Source of the DNA: Thermoplasmatales archaeon ex4484_6
GTDB lineage: Archaea > Thermoplasmatota > Penumbrarchaeia > Penumbrarchaeales > Penumbrarchaeaceae
Length of the DNA: 7,918 nucleotides
Direction of reading: 5' to 3'
Assembly (NCBI GenBank): GCA_002254385.1
Contig: NJDO01000131.1
Span: 1-7,918, forward strand
The notes under the pieces are model-generated. The model saw nothing but the letters and a program-made list of their open reading frames with translations. It made no database searches and was not told the origin of the DNA. Below are positions 1-6,671 of the stretch, piece by piece. Position 1 is the stretch's first letter. Each line of letters begins with the position of its first letter. The position numbers were made by a program, and so were the translations under genes.

Positions 1-753
1 AGCGTTCGCAAGTCCCCCCCTTGTAAGGTCCTTTGCAGCGGCCACCCCTCCTTCCCGGATGGACCTGTCCATGAGTCCGTTCAGGGGGGCCACGTCGGAT
101 GATACATCCGTATCGAAACCGTAACCTTCCCTGAAGGACACGAGGGCGATGCCGTGGTCTCCCACATGTCCAGTGAGTATGATATGGTCCGATGGTCTCA
201 CGGAGTCATCCCTCAGCCAGGATTGACCCTTGGGTCTTTCCAGTTCATTAACCCGTGCAAGAGAGAGGCATTCCATGAGGGACGGGTGTCTGTATCCGAT
301 ACCTGCCGTGGATGTTATCATGCCCTTGATGCCGCCCGACTCCACGACCTTCGTGTCACCCGTGATTATCCTTACTCCCGCCTTCAACGCTGCAGCGCCC
401 AGGGAATCGGATATCCTTTCCAGGGTGTCGATTGGAAGCCCCTCCTCGATGACCATTGAGAGGGCCATGGCCTCTGGTACGGCTCCCACGACCGCCAGAT
501 CGTTCACGGTCCCGCACACGGAAAGTGAGCCGATGTCCCCTCCCGGGAATTCAAGCGGCCAAATGGTGTGGGCATCTATGGTAAATGCAAGGTCACCGAC
601 CGATGCGGAATCATCGAGAAGCTCCGCATCCAGACCACCTCTGTCGATCGGGGCTCCTTTTCTGAGCCTGGGAAGGACGATATCTCTCAGAAGCTCCTGC
701 ATGAGCTCTCCTCCCGCGCCCTGTCCCATCTGCACCCTGTCGTCTTTCTCCAT
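1..753 (-). CDS. hypE: HypE, [NiFe]-hydrogenase maturation protein (3' end cut by window edge)
   Basis: 251 N-terminal residues are visible of a protein that is usually about 330-350 long. HypE belongs to the AIR-synthase/PurM-like ATP-binding family. With HypF it converts a carbamoyl group on its own C-terminal cysteine into thiocyanate, the cyanide source for the NiFe active site. The sequence shows the N-terminal glycine-rich GQGAGGELM (residues 10-18), DDSASVGDLAF (47-57), the diagnostic FPGGDIG (69-75), GTVNDLAV (81-88), GDTKVVESG (132-140), GHVGDHGIA (195-203) and LTRGGLA (243-249). FPGGDIG plus GDTKVVE separates it from ThiL, SelD and PurM. The C-terminal PRIC-type cysteine lies outside the window. 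The ATG at 753 fits the family start; a weak GGTG lies 7 bases upstream. It follows the surface-protein stop by 16 bases, suggesting co-transcription. An unusual stretch of about 33 residues (154-186) sits between two conserved segments where E. coli HypE has about 18. Confidence 0.93.
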   Translation of the reverse strand, partial: MEKDDRVQMGQGAGGELMQELLRDIVLPRLRKGAPIDRGGLDAELLDDSASVGDLAFTIDAHTIWPLEFPGGDIGSLSVCGTVNDLAVVGAVPEAMALSMVIEEGLPIDTLERISDSLGAAALKAGVRIITGDTKVVESGGIKGMITSTAGIGYRHPSLMECLSLARVNELERPKGQSWLRDDSVRPSDHIILTGHVGDHGIALVSFREGYGFDTDVSSDVAPLNGLMDRSIREGGVAAAKDLTRGGLANA

Positions 754-769
754 GTTACAACACCACTTC

Positions 770-3700
770 TCACCCCGAAGGGGGAGGTTCCTCATCAATA
801 TTGTCCCCTGCCCTTTTCGGGGAGAGGGTCCTGTTGATTATCATCATCACGATCAGGGAGAATATGACCAGCAGAAGTGAGACGGAGAGAAGGATGATGG
901 GCAGAAGCCTTCCCACACCGGACGAGCCGGAGGCTCTCACCTTGCCCGATGCGGATATCTCCATCTCGCCGGCATAGGTCCCGTTCAGAGCTTCCCCCGT
1001 TACCAGGAGACGTATATTCAGCTTATCGTTCGCCGCAAACGATCCCTCGAGGGGTATCTCGAGTTCCGAGATGGATGCCGGTGCCACGAGCAGCCCCCTC
1101 TCCCCGATGATCGAGGATGTATTGGCATCCGCAGGGGAGATCAGATATGACAGCCTTATGGGAGCGTCATTCACTATCCTGACCTTGATCCATCCACCGT
1201 TCTCCTCCAGCCGGATCTCGGATATCTCCGCGCTCCACGGCATCTCGTTCCATCCCCAGATCGATACCATGATCGTGACGGAGTCGGTGACCGGTGTGTT
1301 GTTATTGTCCCTCACTTCCAGGAGGATACGGTGCTCCCCGGGTGAGAGCACGGCGTAGAGCGTTTCGCTGTGACTGCCAAGAATGTTGAGCGCCCCGTCC
1401 CTGTCGGAGAACCATCGGAATGTGAGATTGTCACCGTAGGGAATGTCGGGGTCGGCGGCATCTGCATGGAAAAGGACCGGTACGCCGGGAATAAGGACAG
1501 AGCCGTTTATGGGTGAGAGGATGGAGACCCTGGATGGAGGATCCGGGACTTCCTGAACTATGACACCCACGATGAGGAACGAGGATTCCTCACCGTCCGA
1601 GGCCTGAATCCTCACGAATCCCTCACCGGCCTGGTCCGGCCGCGGCTCTATGATGAGCATCCCGTTCTCGATCCTGGAAGGGAATGGATAGCTGTCCTGT
1701 ATGATCATGACGATGGTGTCTCCGTCCGGGTCAGATGCCACATCTTCAAGGGGTATCGAGAAAGGTCCGCCGTCCTCCACCAGCGATACGAGCTGGAGGT
1801 TCCCGTTGAATACGGGTTCCCTGTTGTAATGCAAGGTCCTGACACGGACGGGTCCGGCCATCTCCGAGGTGGGGCCGTCATCGTCAACCGCAATTGCACC
1901 GTATTCATAGCTTGTGTTGTCTGACAGACCGGTATCCAGGTAGTAGAAGGAGAGTCTTGACACCTCTGCTATCATTACGAAGTCGGAGTCACCGCTTCTC
2001 CTCATTATCCTGTAGTGAGAGATATCCTGGATAAGGGGTGGATCCCACATGATCTCTATGGAATTGTTGGTCTTCGGGGTGGCCCTCAATGAGCGCGGAG
2101 GGGGCGGGGGAACGGAATCGGTTGGAACGGCCGAGATGTTCTCGGTCCTCCCTGACGTCCTTGACGATCCGTCGACCGTCATCAGGGATATGTTGTATGA
2201 TACATTGTTCAGAAGGCCGCTTATGGTGACCCTGTTTTCCGGAAAGGGAACGTCCATCAGTGTCTGGAAGCCCCCCTCCTTTCCGAACAGCACGTATGTC
2301 CTGTTCACATCCTCGCCCCGGAACTCCCAGGAGACCAGCAGCGCCCCTCCCTCCGGGACGGGAGAGATACGGATGTTCACCGGCGGAAGCGGGGCCTGGT
2401 CCACGCGGACCATGGAAGGTCTGGACCATCCCCTGTAACCGAATTCGTTGAATGCGGAAACCCTGAAATGAAGAGTGGCGTTGGGATTGTCCTCGGTTAC
2501 CAGCCCGTTCCCCCTCACCGACCATGATGTGACCGAGCGGTCAAAAAAGGGAGATGTGGATCTCTGCACTAGGTAACCATCTGCATCATGCTGCTCCGTC
2601 CACGTCAGGTTGACCGAGCTGCTGCCCTGTGAATATGTGGCGATAAGGTCAGGTATATCGGGCATCAGCCAGAACCGGTCCTTCATGAGCGGGTACATAT
2701 CCCTGCCAAGGTACGGTATGTCCGTATCCCCGATCCCGTCACCGGCAACCCTGTCTCCGGTTCCGTCATCCAGGCCCCTGTATGACGAATAATGGTTGCC
2801 TTCCCTGAGGTCCTGATTGTACCAGCTTGAGAGGACCTGCCCTTCCACGATATATTTGCAGCTGCGAAAGGAATTATGGTACAGGAGGCAGTCGGAATCG
2901 TCGATCACGGCCCTTGTACAATCGACGAACCTGTTCAGGGTAATTGTCAGAAATCTCGGTTTGACCAGTGCCCTGGAGCAGGAATCGAATGTGGAATTGA
3001 TGAGAAGACCCGAGGTGACCCCTTCCAAACCGTCCGTGTATCTGAAATGACATCCCCTTGCTATCAGTGGGGACGAATCGAAGTAGCATTTCCCCGACTC
3101 GATGATAGAGTCGATCAATTCCACCCCGCCTTTCGAGGATATGGGTAGTTCTGAACCGTTGATCAGGGAGGACCTCAAGTAAAGGGTGGTTGAAGGGCCG
3201 ACATATATCCCGCCGCTGCAGTTCTTCATTGTCAGATTCACAAGTTCCAGCGAACCCTGGAGGATCCGTATCCCGGATTCGCTGTCCGCTATCATGATAT
3301 CCGATATGCTCAGAAGGGATCTGGAGTAGGACTCCAGTACCGGGATGGAGGCATTGGCGGAACCGCTGATCCGGAGATCCTTGAGTTTGTCGTCGTCCTT
3401 GACATACAGCGTGCAATTCTCCATTTCAGTGTCCATGACGGACATCCTGGTGTCCGTGGTGTAAGGGTTGCCGATCCTAAGCCCCCTGAGGAATGAGCGG
3501 CCGATGTTCACCCTCGAACCCTCGTTCATCAGGATGTTCCGATCATCCGTTCCGTTGAACAGGACCATCGAGGAATCGGAACGGGATCCCGGATCCCCGT
3601 CAAGATCCGTGATGTTCAGTGTACCGTTGACCATCACGTATTCGCTCTGGCCGTCCAGAATGAGGGTGGTGTTCCTCAGTTCCAGGGTTCCCGATATCTC

Positions 3701-3883
3701 GAGAACACCCGAGATAATGACGGTGAGGTTCTCCCATACCACACTTTCATTCTCCGGGATGAGGAGGTGCTGAAAATATGAAGTCCCTTCACTGCCATCT
3801 TCGGGGGGCTCGTCCGCCGCACCCTGGAGCATCATTGTGGAGGAAAGGATGAGCAATGCCCACAGAAGAGGTATCCGTCTCAC
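770..3883 (-). CDS. Secreted, C-terminally anchored surface protein: NosD-like beta-helix + three FN3 + Ig/PKD-like domains
   Basis: The 1037-residue protein starts at GTG; a TGA lies two codons upstream in frame, so no longer start exists. Residues 1-22 are a signal peptide (RR, hydrophobic core, cleavage near QGA-A). Residues about 45-400 are short repetitive beta-strand units with N/G/S turns, typical of a right-handed parallel beta-helix. They end in the NosD-type motif GNHYSSYRG (362-370) followed by GDGIGDTDIPY and DMYPL (381-399). Three fibronectin type III domains follow (about 410-495, 496-588, 590-685; the third opens with a proline run at 592-596). Then come a cadherin/Ig-like domain with EDVASDPDGDTI (713-724), a PKD-like domain (782-876) and a membrane-proximal beta-rich segment (880-980). 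A transmembrane helix (about 993-1016) and a short tail with KR complete it. About 25 N-X-S/T sequons precede the membrane helix, consistent with an archaeal surface glycoprotein. The role is probably adhesion, polysaccharide binding or cell contact; no catalytic residues are evident. Confidence 0.9.
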   Translation of the reverse strand: MRRIPLLWALLILSSTMMLQGAADEPPEDGSEGTSYFQHLLIPENESVVWENLTVIISGVLEISGTLELRNTTLILDGQSEYVMVNGTLNITDLDGDPGSRSDSSMVLFNGTDDRNILMNEGSRVNIGRSFLRGLRIGNPYTTDTRMSVMDTEMENCTLYVKDDDKLKDLRISGSANASIPVLESYSRSLLSISDIMIADSESGIRILQGSLELVNLTMKNCSGGIYVGPSTTLYLRSSLINGSELPISSKGGVELIDSIIESGKCYFDSSPLIARGCHFRYTDGLEGVTSGLLINSTFDSCSRALVKPRFLTITLNRFVDCTRAVIDDSDCLLYHNSFRSCKYIVEGQVLSSWYNQDLREGNHYSSYRGLDDGTGDRVAGDGIGDTDIPYLGRDMYPLMKDRFWLMPDIPDLIATYSQGSSSVNLTWTEQHDADGYLVQRSTSPFFDRSVTSWSVRGNGLVTEDNPNATLHFRVSAFNEFGYRGWSRPSMVRVDQAPLPPVNIRISPVPEGGALLVSWEFRGEDVNRTYVLFGKEGGFQTLMDVPFPENRVTISGLLNNVSYNISLMTVDGSSRTSGRTENISAVPTDSVPPPPPRSLRATPKTNNSIEIMWDPPLIQDISHYRIMRRSGDSDFVMIAEVSRLSFYYLDTGLSDNTSYEYGAIAVDDDGPTSEMAGPVRVRTLHYNREPVFNGNLQLVSLVEDGGPFSIPLEDVASDPDGDTIVMIIQDSYPFPSRIENGMLIIEPRPDQAGEGFVRIQASDGEESSFLIVGVIVQEVPDPPSRVSILSPINGSVLIPGVPVLFHADAADPDIPYGDNLTFRWFSDRDGALNILGSHSETLYAVLSPGEHRILLEVRDNNNTPVTDSVTIMVSIWGWNEMPWSAEISEIRLEENGGWIKVRIVNDAPIRLSYLISPADANTSSIIGERGLLVAPASISELEIPLEGSFAANDKLNIRLLVTGEALNGTYAGEMEISASGKVRASGSSGVGRLLPIILLSVSLLLVIFSLIVMMIINRTLSPKRAGDNIDEEPPPSG

Positions 3884-3931
3884 ATCCGTTCAATGGATGG
3901 CCCCTCTATTTGAGCTTTGTTGTACATCCCG

Positions 3932-4276
3932 TCATCCCAGCGGACCCGATAATTTTCTTCCCATGTCGGTGACGGAGTAAACAACGAACCTCCCCATCCT
4001 TCTGGAGGTTACTATGCCCGAGGATTCGAGTTTGGAGAGGTGGAACGATAGAAGGTTGGGGGCCATACCAGTAAGGTATGCGAGCATGGATGGGGTCATG
4101 TCCGAGAAGTTGAGAAAGTACAGTATCTCTATCCTCCTTCCCGCGGACAGCAGTGAATATATTCTTTCCATTCTCTTAAGGGTGGATGGATCCGGGGAGA
4201 GCTTCCTGACACCTTCGAGACCCCCGAATTCCTCGAGCTCCTCCCCCACTCCGTCCGGGATGTCGGGCTCATCCAT
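3932..4276 (-). CDS. ArsR-type winged-helix DNA-binding regulator without cysteines
   Basis: The 114-residue protein has an acidic N-terminal tail (1-22) and a winged helix-turn-helix domain at about 34-110. Visible parts are a first helix MERIYSLLSAGRRIEILYFL (36-55), a turn with TPSMLAYLTGMAPNLLSFHL (61-80), the recognition helix about 72-88 (NLLSFHLSKLESSGIV resembles the H-LxxLxxAGLV signature of ArsR-type proteins) and a wing with SRRMGRFVVYSVTD (91-104). There is no cysteine anywhere, so the classical ELCVCDL metal-binding site is absent and metal sensing of that kind is unlikely. The ATG at 4276 is the first start after an in-frame TAA; no Shine-Dalgarno site is visible, which suggests a leaderless or near-leaderless transcript. 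The gene sits 48 bases upstream of the surface-protein gene on the same strand and may regulate it or its own operon (inference). Confidence 0.82.
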   Translation of the reverse strand: MDEPDIPDGVGEELEEFGGLEGVRKLSPDPSTLKRMERIYSLLSAGRRIEILYFLNFSDMTPSMLAYLTGMAPNLLSFHLSKLESSGIVTSRRMGRFVVYSVTDMGRKLSGPLG

Positions 4277-4409
4277 GCCGGATGAGGCATGTATGGATTA
4301 TTCAATCTTTTCATCTTTTTGGAAATTCAAAGCATCCGGTCGATCCGTTCTTTGAATACACTTCAATTCCTCTTTCACACAATACCCGAGGGGTGGGGGT
4401 TAAAGGTTC

Positions 4410-4437
4410 GGATACGAATGTATCATCATTCGTGTCC
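4410..4437. repeat. Imperfect 11-bp inverted repeat between the glycosyltransferase and regulator genes
   Basis: GGATACGAATG and CATTCGTGTCC flank a six-base TATCAT spacer. Ten of eleven positions pair, and on one strand the odd pair is a tolerated G-U. It lies 47 bases after the glycosyltransferase stop and 134 bases before the regulator ATG. No T-tract follows on the minus strand, so a simple archaeal poly-U terminator is not supported. It could be an operator for the adjacent winged-helix regulator or an RNA hairpin. Confidence 0.5.
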
Positions 4438-4483
4438 AAGTTTTCATTCGGACATCATCGGGTCCGTCATCCCGGTATACGAG

Positions 4484-5682
4484 CTAGAAGTGGGTTCCGA
4501 GATCCCATGGGAAGTAGGCATTGTACTGCAGGGGCCCCGATAGAAGCAGAAAGCTCCATGCGGTCCTTCCACCGGATGCGAACGCAAACGGGGCCGCCCA
4601 CATGAGGTACCACGGGTGGTACTGTGCGGATACGAGCAGGAGGAGAAGGATGACCATCGTGATGGTGGATGGAAGGTTCCACCCGGGTATGAGCCATCTC
4701 ATCCTGTGACGTCGTCTCTTCGGTCCAGCGTCCCTTCTCGACGTCAAGATGATCCGAAAAGAGAGAAGTATGAATGCAAGGGATGCAAGGATCGAGAGGA
4801 CGCCTGCTGCGGAGATCAGGGGTCCCGTGGTATCAGCAAGGATCACGATCACGGTTGAACCGGTGGGTACAAGGGACAGGGAGGCCAATCCCAGCAGAAC
4901 GGGTGTGACTCCCCTCCTGGAGCCGTCGAAACGAGTCCCATGTATGCCAAAAGAACGAGGACCATAACAACGGGATCGAAGTGGCCGGAAAGTCCGACCT
5001 CGAGGAATGCCAGGGGCCACAATGCATAGGCGAAGGCCCCCGTTCTCCATCCGAATCCCGAGAGGTTCGCTTCCTTCGACCTCTCTCCGATCATGTACAT
5101 CAGCGGCGGGATCAGCGAGTTGAAGACCACGAACACTGCCCTGAAGGAGATTGGGGAGGGGCCGAACAGGGTTGATACGAGCCCCACCATCCATACGTAG
5201 AGCGGGGGTTTGTTCACTTCGAAGTCGCGGTAGGGGATAAGCCCTTCACGGAGCGCCTCGCCCCGGAACTGGAGCCTCAGGATGTCCTGGGAGAAGTTGG
5301 GGTCCTCAAGGAGAAGCAGGAGCTGGATGATGAGGGGAAGGAAGAATAGAACGAGAAGGGTCCACCCTTTTCCCTTGGAATGGAGTTCGGTGATGAAACC
5401 GGATCTGAGAGCGGACAGGATGCAGAGGAAGAAGACTGCGAGGTCCGCTGCGGCAAGGAGATGGAAGAGGCCCCATGTCCAGGAGGCCATGACCGTCATG
5501 AAAAAGAGCAGAAGGTGAAGAATGAAGGAGATCTCGAACACACGTCTTCTCTCCGACATCCGAGTCAGGAAATCCCCCAAACGCCGGGTGGTGTCCGCGA
5601 GGGAAGATCGATGATCCGGTGCGGTGTACCGTTCATTCATGCCCGATGAGATGGATGTGTCAGGTGTAGCTTCCTCTTCCAT
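4484..5682 (-). CDS. GT39/DUF2029-like polytopic glycosyltransferase, frame broken by an apparent 1-base deletion
   Basis: Read through a single frameshift, this is a 399-residue integral membrane protein resembling GT-C enzymes that transfer sugars from polyprenyl-phosphate donors outside the membrane. The first frame (5682 to about 4930) gives a polar N-terminus (1-48), hydrophobic helices (about 50-70, 72-92, 106-125), the GT39-like loop GEALREGLIPYRDFEVNKPP (141-160) followed by LYVWMVGLVSTLFG, and GHFDPVVMVLVLLAYMGL (233-250). That frame then becomes a non-membrane tail and stops at about 4849. The frame one base over resumes with FDGSRRGVTPVLLGLASLS, further helices, and a C-terminal SAQYHPWYLMWAAPFAF, typical of these enzymes. 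Adding one T to the TTT run at 4929-4931 restores continuity, so this is either a sequencing/assembly error or a recent pseudogene. The loop after LLGLAS lacks the usual lysine-tyrosine-proline segment. The start is ATG 5682; M15 (5640) is an alternative. Donor and acceptor are unknown. Confidence 0.8.
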
Positions 5683-5720
5683 CGGAACCGTGTAGGTTAT
5701 GTCGGTAGAAAAGGATTGCC

Positions 5721-5728
5721 TATATCCG
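5721..5728 (-). promoter_or_regulatory. TATA-like element upstream of the glycosyltransferase gene
   Basis: The minus strand reads CGGATATA, 39-46 bases before ATG 5682, within the 66-base gap after the DUF59 stop. It predicts a short leader of about 15 bases. The element is short and no upstream purine-rich BRE is obvious, so support is modest. Confidence 0.35.
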
Positions 5729-5748
5729 GTCGTTCGGGGGGATCGATT

Positions 5749-6027
5749 TCACAGGGCCCAGTTCTTCTGGGCAAGTTCGAGGAACTTCGTTTTCTCGTCG
5801 GCGGACATGACGCTCGTCACGACGTCAACATCCCCCTCATCGGCCAGAGCTTCCCTGATCATGGCCTCCAGCTGTCCCCTGATTGGTATCTCGGCAAAAG
5901 GTACCTTCATCTCGACCGAGAGCTTCCCGTCGGTCCGGTCGATCCTCCCTATCATCCCGAGCTCCACGAGGCTGCTGTTGATCTCCGGATGCTTCACAAG
6001 TGAGAGCTTCTCCAGTGTTTCCTTCAT
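5749..6027 (-). CDS. DUF59/MIP18-like Fe-S assembly protein, stand-alone and cysteine-less
   Basis: The 92-residue protein has the DUF59 pattern: VKHPEINSSLVELGMIGRI (11-29), a charged turn (RTDGK), VEMKVPFAEIPIRGQLEAMI (38-57), then EGDVDVVTSVMSADEKTKFL (64-83), ending AQKNWAL. DUF59 proteins (MIP18, SufT, PaaD relatives, N-terminal part of Mrp/ApbC) help build or transfer Fe-S clusters. The TPGCP-type cysteine present in many members is replaced here by PFAEIPIR, and the protein has no cysteine. This resembles the N-terminal domain of Mrp-type P-loop carriers but with no ATPase attached. The ATG at 6027 was chosen because family similarity begins there, AGGGG (6038-6034) sits 6 bases upstream and a strong TATA box lies 32-45 bases upstream. 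The frame stays open for another 54 codons to ATG 6189, but that part crosses the promoter. The upstream neighbour encodes a NifX-type protein, which fits a metal-cluster role. Confidence 0.82.
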   Translation of the reverse strand: MKETLEKLSLVKHPEINSSLVELGMIGRIDRTDGKLSVEMKVPFAEIPIRGQLEAMIREALADEGDVDVVTSVMSADEKTKFLELAQKNWAL

Positions 6028-6058
6028 ATAATTCCCCTGATATGTTGAGCGATCGGGG

Positions 6059-6072
6059 TATAATAATAATTT
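6059..6072 (-). promoter_or_regulatory. TATA-box-like promoter of the DUF59 gene
   Basis: The minus strand reads AAATTATTATTATA, ending 32 bases before the ATG at 6027, in otherwise GC-rich DNA. With the usual archaeal spacing of about 26 bases, transcription would start near 6039. This leaves a roughly 12-base leader that contains AGGGG. It is the best promoter candidate in the window. Confidence 0.6.
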
Positions 6073-6088
6073 CCCGAATCCTCGAGGT

Positions 6089-6105
6089 GGGGACCTTCCG
6101 GCCCC
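6089..6105 (-). other. Small GC-rich hairpin upstream of the DUF59 promoter
   Basis: On the minus strand GGGGCC and GGTCCCC pair around a GGAA tetraloop with a single bulged T. A CCTCGAGG palindrome (6080-6087) lies just next to it on the promoter side. It sits 17 bases before the TATA box. It may be chance in GC-rich DNA or a structured end of an upstream transcript. Confidence 0.25.
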
Positions 6106-6204
6106 GATGACCGCGAACGATCCCTCCCCGTATCCCTCCTTGAACGATTCGACCTCATCTACGGATTCGGATCCCCTGAAAATCGTCATGTTGGATTTGA
6201 GATC

Positions 6205-6239
6205 CGTGAAACCCCTTATGGAAAAAAGCTCGTTTCACG
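6205..6239 (-). terminator. Inverted repeat enclosing a T6 tract after the NifX-type gene
   Basis: A perfect 8-bp inverted repeat, CGTGAAAC (6205-6212) and GTTTCACG (6232-6239), encloses 19 bases. On the minus strand the enclosed part includes TTTTTT (6227-6222), about 46 bases after the NifX-type stop. Archaeal termination depends mainly on T-rich tracts, so the tract is a plausible terminator; the arms could also bind a dimeric regulator. Confidence 0.4.
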
Positions 6240-6272
6240 AATTCCCGTGGCCGTGCATGAAAAGGAGGGTGA

Positions 6273-6671
6273 TCATATCCGAATTATCTCCCTATCCTTA
6301 TTCGATCCCCTGTTCATCTGTTCGGATATCAGGTTCGACCGATCCCTCAATCTTTCCAGTGCATTCCGGATGTTGGTTTCATTTGAGACCACGATACAGT
6401 ATTTCTTTCTCATGCGGATTATATTTTTGCCCATTGCACAACAGAGCAGAACATGTGCGTCCTTGAGGATCTCCGAGACCGACCTTGCTTTTTCGGGGTC
6501 CCCATGTTCCCTCTCTTCCGGAGATGTGTTTTCAACCTTCCTGATAAATGTGATGGTTCCGGTATCCATGTCGATATCGTATATCATGTATATCTTGGCA
6601 GACCCGAAGTGTCCGCTGATCAGAGTTTCCTCATCATCCGTTGCACAAGCGATCCTTATCTTGCCTGTCAT
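6273..6671 (-). CDS. NifX/NifB-type dinitrogenase Fe-Mo-cofactor-domain protein
   Basis: The 132-residue protein covers the NifX/NafY/NifB C-terminal fold. It starts with the family's first strand IRIACATDDEETLISGHFG (5-23), with the typical HFG, followed by AKIYMIYDIDMDTG (25-38), VENTSPEEREHGDPEKARSV (46-65) and a strand/turn HVLLCCAMGKNIIRM (73-87). The equivalent position in most relatives reads like GGMG or ARIG; here it carries adjacent cysteines (77-78). Two more cysteines lie at 9 and 91. The basic polar C-terminal 25 residues extend beyond the domain. These proteins bind iron- or molybdenum-containing clusters or cofactor precursors; many non-diazotrophic archaea have them, and no nif genes are nearby, so nitrogen fixation should not be assumed. 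The start at 6671 fits the family and has AGGGG 7 bases upstream; an in-frame ATG at 6698 would add nine residues. Base composition is lower in GC (about 47% by hand over 6301-6660) than neighbours. Confidence 0.85.
   Translation of the reverse strand: MTGKIRIACATDDEETLISGHFGSAKIYMIYDIDMDTGTITFIRKVENTSPEEREHGDPEKARSVSEILKDAHVLLCCAMGKNIIRMRKKYCIVVSNETNIRNALERLRDRSNLISEQMNRGSNKDREIIRI

Noticed and set aside
230..880. 216-codon plus-strand open frame
   Set aside because: It is antisense to hypE and the end of the surface gene, whose minus-strand translations show clear family motifs. The plus-strand product is low-complexity Ser/Pro and matches nothing I recognise.
1989..2525. 178-codon minus-strand frame inside the surface gene
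   Set aside because: It overlaps the FN3 region in another frame; the composition (many G, R, P, H) is typical of a shifted reading of a GC-rich gene.
4388..4407. G-rich stretch as a possible G-quadruplex
   Set aside because: Only two real G runs are present, followed by a single GG; four evenly spaced runs are missing.
6273..6671. Nitrogen-fixation locus
   Set aside because: Only a NifX-type domain protein is present. No nifH, D, K, E, N or B is visible, and such proteins are widespread in archaea that do not fix nitrogen.
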